Source: a bacterium
GTDB taxonomy: Bacteria > Ratteibacteria > UBA8468
Reading direction: 5' to 3'
Length of the DNA stretch: 8,977 bases
Assembly (NCBI GenBank): GCA_030630065.1
Contig: DAOVNU010000018.1
Span: forward strand, 1 to 8,977
The position numbers and the translations under genes were made by a program. Of this stretch, positions 5,659-8,977 are shown piece by piece. Below the pieces are notes generated by a model, which was not told where the DNA came from, made no database searches, and worked only from the letters and a program-made list of their open reading frames with translations. The stretch's first letter is position 1, and every line of letters begins with the position of its first letter.

Positions 5659-5687
5659 ATTATCTAACCACAGATTAACACAGACAA
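5659..5687 (-). promoter_or_regulatory. Possible cmk-rpsT promoter built from a dispersed repeat
   Basis: On the minus strand TTGTCT (5687-5682), a 17-nt spacer and GATAAT (5664-5659, five of six consensus bases) make a reasonable promoter. The -10 ends only three bases before the ATG at 5655, so transcription would start at or just after it, near the GTG at 5652. That would again imply a leaderless message. Most of the -35 and spacer belong to the repeat-like block at 5666-5685. Evidence is sequence match alone. Confidence 0.4.
5666..5685. repeat. Fragment of a CCACAGATTAACACAGA-type dispersed repeat
   Basis: AACCACAGATTAACACAGAC resembles an intergenic repeat with the period ACACAGATTA that I recall from many unrelated bacterial genomes. 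Only about two periods are present here. The family identification is from memory and not testable within this window. Confidence 0.4.
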
Positions 5688-5696
5688 CAGCATAGC

Positions 5697-5786
5697 TGTC
5701 ATTGCGAGACCGAAGGTCGTGGCAATCCCTCACTTCTCTGATAAGATGAGATTGCCACGTCGCTACCGCTCCTCGCAACGACGTGG
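5697..5786. repeat. Inverted pair of palindromic dispersed repeats (copies A and B)
   Basis: Copy A (5697-5730) and copy B (5748-5786) are members of the same family as 3505-3540, in opposite orientations. The paired blocks are GTGGCAATC (5719-5727) with GATTGCCAC (5750-5758), and TTGCGAG (5702-5708) with CTCGCAA (5772-5778), around a 22-nt loop. Together they can fold into one hairpin of about 80 nt in DNA or in RNA from either strand. The element fills most of the 146-nt gap between the DUF4432 gene and cmk, where it could end, slow or process the upstream transcript. No T-run follows it, so it is not a classical intrinsic terminator. Confidence 0.85.
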
Positions 5787-5801
5787 TTGACTGAGTATTT
5801 A

Positions 5802-6866
5802 CTATATTTTTATCTTTCTTTCAAACTGACGGATTTCTTCTTTTTCTATAATCCCTATTTCGATGTTATAGACCCTCTCTTCACCCTTTTTAAGATAGGG
5901 AAGAATTCCTTTCTGGTGAAGTTCCTTTCTCGGAAGGAGCAAACAGTTAGTTGGTTCTATTCCCACCACGTATACGCCTTCCCCCATCATTTTCCACTCT
6001 ACAAAATGTGGCAGCGCTTCTTTGGAATACCGGAGATAAACACCCATTCCCTCTTCTAATTCAGGATTTATAATCCCTACTTTGACCTTTCCCTTTTCAT
6101 CCTCCTGCATCTTTAAGAAATAGCATTTTTCTTTGAAACCCGGCATAGGTTTGGTGAAGAGGTTATATTCATCCACTCCTTTTTTTGCTTCTTCATCCCG
6201 GGCTTGAACTTCTTTCACCTGAGCAAAAAGATAAGAACCTGCATCTACGACCGGAAATCCTAAATTTAGATGGTAAAGAATCATATGGGGAACAGTTTCA
6301 AACCCTTCATTTCTCACCCTATCCTCTAAAAAGATTCTTTTCTCACCACCCTTTGCGCTAATAGTCCTCTCCAGAACTATATTTTCACCAAAGACCTGTG
6401 TTTCCCTCATTATTCCTTTCACTTCCATAATAAACTCGTCTTTCTCCCATTTCTGAACCAGGGAGACCAACTCGGCAGGAATGTGAGAAATTCGTCCATG
6501 AAGCCCTATCTTCTCTTCCTCCGCAGGCCCTCCGGCATGACGAAGACCACAGGTAACCAGAAGGCCCCCTCCGAAACTCCTCAGCCAACCAAGTCCTTCA
6601 GATTCATAAAAAGAAGGATGCACTTCTCCGGAAGAAGAAAACCAGGTAAGGGGAACTCCGCGATAGAAAGTTCTACCTATATCCATACCCCGGGAAAGAA
6701 GAATAGTTAAAGAAAGACCAGCCCCGGTGTTCACGTCTACCGCTTTTATTCTTTCTTTTTTACCGCCTTTGAGGGTAACCTCTCTGAGTCCTGCTATCTG
6801 TTCTATCCTGCCTACTCTTCTGAGAATTTCCGCCGCAGAAAAATCCTTTCCAAAAAAATTGGCCAT
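5802..6866 (-). CDS. DUF4432 / aldose 1-epimerase-like sugar mutarotase
   Basis: This 354-residue protein belongs, by pattern, to the DUF4432 branch of the galactose-mutarotase-like beta-supersandwich fold. Members bind sugars and are thought to interconvert anomers; the natural substrate is not known to me. Recognisable segments are LLSRGMDIGRTFYRGVPLTW (56-75), GEVHPSFYESEGLGWLRSF (80-98), GGLLVTCGLRHAG (100-112), GLHGRISHIPAE (121-132), LYHLNLGFPVVDAG (197-210), VEWKMMGEGVYVVGIEPTNC (289-308). H123, H199 and E304 are candidates for active-site residues by comparison with mutarotases. The ATG at 6866 lies 17 nt after the frr stop and has only a weak upstream AGG. It is cotranscribed in layout with metG, pyrH and frr but has no obvious functional tie to them. 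No signal peptide is seen, so it should be cytoplasmic. Confidence 0.85.
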   Translation of the reverse strand: MANFFGKDFSAAEILRRVGRIEQIAGLREVTLKGGKKERIKAVDVNTGAGLSLTILLSRGMDIGRTFYRGVPLTWFSSSGEVHPSFYESEGLGWLRSFGGGLLVTCGLRHAGGPAEEEKIGLHGRISHIPAELVSLVQKWEKDEFIMEVKGIMRETQVFGENIVLERTISAKGGEKRIFLEDRVRNEGFETVPHMILYHLNLGFPVVDAGSYLFAQVKEVQARDEEAKKGVDEYNLFTKPMPGFKEKCYFLKMQEDEKGKVKVGIINPELEEGMGVYLRYSKEALPHFVEWKMMGEGVYVVGIEPTNCLLLPRKELHQKGILPYLKKGEERVYNIEIGIIEKEEIRQFERKIKI

Positions 6867-6883
6867 TTTTCTGATTAACCTGG

Positions 6884-7441
6884 TTACCCTTGCAAAATTT
6901 CTTTTTCCTTTTTCGTTACAACTTCTTCAATCTTTTTAATATAGTTATCGGTTAACTCCTGAACCTCTTTTAATCCGCGATAGAGAGCATCTTCAGCAAT
7001 CTTTTTTTCTTTCTCTAAACTTTTTAAAGAGTTATTAGCCCGATGCCTCTCTTCTCTGAAAGCAATTTTCGCCTCTTCTCCCAATTTTCCGGCAACCTTT
7101 GCAATTTCTTTTCTGCGCTCCTCGGATAAGGGGGGAATCGGCACCTTAATTTGATTCTTATCGGCAATGGGATTTATCCCCAGGTTGCTTGCCAATAATG
7201 CCGTATTAATCTTATCAATAAGCGTTTTATCCCAGGGAATAATCAGGAGCAGTTGCGGAGAAGGGGTTGAGATGGTAGCAACCTGGGTAAGAGATACTTG
7301 ACTGCCATAAGAATCGACCTTAATTCCCCCTAAAAGAGAGATAGCAGCCCTCCCCGCACGCAGATTTCCGATGGTTTTACTGCTTGCCTCTAAAATCTTC
7401 TCCATAGTTCTCTCGGTTTCCCGATAAAGCTTCTTTTCCAT
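6884..7441 (-). CDS. frr: Ribosome recycling factor
   Basis: This 185-residue protein, exactly the usual size, splits post-termination ribosomes together with EF-G. The family signs are NLRAGRA (26-32, canonical LRxGRA), GIKVDSYGSQVSLTQVATIS (39-58), the beta-domain PQLLLIIPWDKTLI (62-75), GINPIADKNQIKVPIPPLSEERR (88-110) and the final three-helix segment. In the usually conserved IRxxRRDAN stretch this protein has FREERHRAN (128-136), keeping the key arginine at 132 but replacing the next Arg with His and Asp with Arg. The start is the ATG at 7441, backed by a strong GGAGGTGA site; the open frame 12 codons upstream is the end of pyrH. The gap from the pyrH stop is 2 nt. The usual bacterial pyrH-frr pairing is kept. 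Confidence 0.97.
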   Translation of the reverse strand: MEKKLYRETERTMEKILEASSKTIGNLRAGRAAISLLGGIKVDSYGSQVSLTQVATISTPSPQLLLIIPWDKTLIDKINTALLASNLGINPIADKNQIKVPIPPLSEERRKEIAKVAGKLGEEAKIAFREERHRANNSLKSLEKEKKIAEDALYRGLKEVQELTDNYIKKIEEVVTKKEKEILQG

Positions 7442-7443
7442 AT

Positions 7444-8148
7444 TTAACTCACCTCCGTCCCAATCTTTGCTCCGCAAACCACCTTCCTGATATTGCCTCT
7501 TTTCAAAAGGTTAAAAACGATAATTGGTAGATGATTGTCCATACATAAACTGATGGCTGTGGAATCCATCACCTTTAAGCCCTTCTTCAGAACCTGGATA
7601 TAAGACATTTTCCTATATTTTTTGGCCTGGGGAACTTTGAGAGGGTCAGCGCTATAGATTCCATCAACCTTTGTGGCTTTTAAAATAACCTCGGCACCAA
7701 TTTCTATTGCCCGCAAACTTGCCGCCGTATCGGTAGTAAAGTAAGGATTTCCCGTACCTCCGGCAAAAATCACAATTCTTCTTTTCTCTAAGTGTCGCAT
7801 TGCCCGCCGACGAATATAGGGTTCGGCAAGTTCCTGCATTTCAATCGCACTCTGCACTCTCGTATCTACCCCCAACCCCTCTAAACTGCTCTGCAGTGCC
7901 AAACTATTGATGACCGTCGCCAGCATCCCCATATAATCGGCGGTGGAGTGGTCTATCGCTTTCCGCTCTACTCCCCGGAAGATGTTACCCGCCCCAATGA
8001 CGATTGCCAACTCCACCCCCAAATTATACACCCCTTTGATTTCTTTGGCAATTGAGGTAAGGGCGGAAGAGTCGATACCTGAATCTTTTTTCCCCTGTAA
8101 TGCTTCCCCCGACAACTTCAACATAATCCGCTTATATTTGGTTTTCAT
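7444..8148 (-). CDS. pyrH: UMP kinase
   Basis: This 234-residue amino-acid-kinase-family enzyme phosphorylates UMP to UDP in pyrimidine synthesis and is the bacterial hexameric, GTP-regulated type by family. Motifs are LKLSGEAL (10-17), VIGAGNIFRG (50-59), STADYMGMLATVINSLAL (68-85), AGGTGNPYFTTDTAASLRA (129-147), KATKVDGIYSADP (157-169) and VMDSTAISLC (193-202). The ATG at 8148 gives the family N-terminus; 22 further codons open upstream are the end of metG. The metG stop and pyrH start overlap by one base (TAATG), with an AGGAAA site just before, so translation is probably coupled. In many bacteria pyrH follows rpsB-tsf; here metG takes that place. Confidence 0.97.
   Translation of the reverse strand: MKTKYKRIMLKLSGEALQGKKDSGIDSSALTSIAKEIKGVYNLGVELAIVIGAGNIFRGVERKAIDHSTADYMGMLATVINSLALQSSLEGLGVDTRVQSAIEMQELAEPYIRRRAMRHLEKRRIVIFAGGTGNPYFTTDTAASLRAIEIGAEVILKATKVDGIYSADPLKVPQAKKYRKMSYIQVLKKGLKVMDSTAISLCMDNHLPIIVFNLLKRGNIRKVVCGAKIGTEVS
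7449..7456 (-). promoter_or_regulatory. Strong ribosome binding site of frr
   Basis: GGAGGTGA on the minus strand is an extended Shine-Dalgarno match, seven bases before the ATG at 7441 and inside the last codons of pyrH. It decides the frr start and is by far the best such site in the window. Confidence 0.85.
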
Positions 8149-8977
8149 TATTTTTTCCTGGGAAAGATTGGCTTTCCCTTTTTTATTTTTCTCCCTTTGG
8201 GTAAAAGCCCCCACTGAACCTCCTTTAAATTCTGTTTTTTAAACTCTTCCGCAATCCCCAAACGTTCGGCAATTTCAGAGGAACTTACGGGTAAGAATGG
8301 TTTTAAAAAAATTGCAACAATTCTCAAGGTCTCAAGTACATTATAAAGAACGGGAGCGGACTCTTTTTGCGCAAGACGCCAGGGACTCTTTTCATCAATA
8401 TATTTATTGGCTAACCCAATAACCTCCCAGATTTCAGTTAATGCCTTGCTATATCCCAAAGATTCTATCTGGGGGATAACCTTCGCAAGAGAGAGGGCTT
8501 TCTCTTTCAACCTCCCATCCGAGGAACCGGAAGATTCGGGGATTCTACCGTCAAAAGAATTTTCCAAAAGGGTAAGGGTACGGTGTAAGAGATTACCCAG
8601 GTCATTAGCAAGGTCACTATTATATCTCTTGATAAATGCCTGGCGGGAATATTCTCCATCGGCACCAAATGGTATTTCCCTGAGCAGGAAATAACGAAAT
8701 GGGTCAATCCCGAATTCGGAAATAATCTCGTCAGGAGAAATAGCCGTTCCCCTTGATTTGGACATCTTCTCCCCGGCAATATTCCACCACCCGTGGGCAA
8801 AGATTTTCCCGGGCAAAGGAAGGGATAAGGAAAAAAGAAGGGCAGGCCACATAATATCGTGAAAACGAATAATATCCTTACCTATAAACTGGACGTCCGG
8901 AGGCCAGTATTTCTCAAAAAGTTCCTGGTGGGAAAGATAGCCAACTCCCGAAAGGTAATTAAGAATAGCATCAAACC
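8148..8977 (-). CDS. metG: Methionyl-tRNA synthetase, C-terminal part (5' end outside the window)
   Basis: The visible 275 codons are the second half of a class I methionyl-tRNA synthetase, which charges tRNA-Met in the cytoplasm. The frame is open to the right edge, so the N-terminal HIGH motif and most of the catalytic domain lie outside. Seen are FEKYWPPDVQFIGKDIIRFH (20-39 of the fragment), the catalytic loop KMSKS (70-74), RYFLLREIPFGADGEYS, and the anticodon-binding helical domain starting near NSDLANDLGNLLHR. It ends at GKPIFPRKK, the usual end of the short MetG form, with no Trbp111-like tRNA-binding domain appended. The methionine at 8852 is internal and not a start. It is the first gene seen of the metG-pyrH-frr run. 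Confidence 0.96.
   Translation of the reverse strand, partial: FDAILNYLSGVGYLSHQELFEKYWPPDVQFIGKDIIRFHDIMWPALLFSLSLPLPGKIFAHGWWNIAGEKMSKSRGTAISPDEIISEFGIDPFRYFLLREIPFGADGEYSRQAFIKRYNSDLANDLGNLLHRTLTLLENSFDGRIPESSGSSDGRLKEKALSLAKVIPQIESLGYSKALTEIWEVIGLANKYIDEKSPWRLAQKESAPVLYNVLETLRIVAIFLKPFLPVSSSEIAERLGIAEEFKKQNLKEVQWGLLPKGRKIKKGKPIFPRKK

Noticed and set aside
5697..5786. CRISPR array or riboswitch in the 146-nt spacer
   Set aside because: There are only two units, in opposite orientation and imperfect, with one matching copy elsewhere between genes; this is a palindromic dispersed repeat. No riboswitch core is recognisable.
7442..7477. Longer N-terminus for frr
   Set aside because: The extra 12 codons overlap the end of pyrH, and the strong GGAGGTGA site plus the exact family length select the ATG at 7441.
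8149..8214. Longer N-terminus for pyrH
   Set aside because: The extra 22 codons are the end of metG in another frame, and the family N-terminus begins at 8148.
1..8977. A new multi-gene defence, mobile or biosynthetic system
   Set aside because: All eleven genes fall in known families, most of them housekeeping, and none has an unexplained conserved partner of unknown function.

Overview
The window is an 8,977-base piece of a bacterial chromosome, densely packed with housekeeping genes. It carries eleven protein genes, two of them cut by the window edges, and almost no intergenic DNA; the longest gap is 146 nt. The organism has an outer membrane, because a BamD-like protein and an LptE-like lipoprotein are both encoded. 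Base composition is moderately AT-rich and the proteins are lysine-rich. I cannot assign a phylum from sequence alone. The BamD-like protein, with a Trp/Pro-rich segment after its signal peptide and no lipobox, reminds me of proteins from uncultured diderm candidate phyla such as Omnitrophota, but that is recollection and weak inference. I see no phage, transposase, CRISPR, toxin-antitoxin or defence genes.

Layout. Positions 1-1549 (minus strand) hold a slipin (SPFH) gene followed 13 nt later by a prephenate dehydrogenase (tyrA) that runs off the left edge. Positions 1550-1630 form a compact divergent promoter region in which two predicted extended -10 promoters share one -35 heptamer. Positions 1631-4747 (plus strand) hold a tightly coupled run: a nucleotide-sugar epimerase, a bamD-like gene, lptE and a shortened holA. 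The junctions overlap by 4 nt except where a palindromic repeat lies between bamD and lptE. Positions 4728-8977 (minus strand) read, in order of transcription, metG (C-terminal part), pyrH, frr, a DUF4432 sugar-mutarotase-like gene, a 146-nt repeat-rich spacer, cmk and rpsT. The rpsT and holA genes converge and overlap by 20 nt.

How the genes fit together. The plus-strand run is mainly about the cell envelope: sugar-nucleotide interconversion for surface glycans, outer-membrane protein assembly and LPS export, with the replication clamp-loader delta subunit at the end. The minus-strand run concerns translation and pyrimidine nucleotides: Met-tRNA synthetase, UMP kinase, ribosome recycling factor, CMP kinase and ribosomal protein S20. 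An unrelated-looking sugar mutarotase gene is inserted into it.

Points of interest are modest and mostly architectural. They are the shared-35 divergent promoter with a probably leaderless epimerase mRNA, a delta subunit that seems to lack its middle domain, a family of palindromic repeats that remain open in frame upstream of both lptE and cmk, and a possible repeat-borne promoter for cmk. I did not find a convincing new multi-gene system here.
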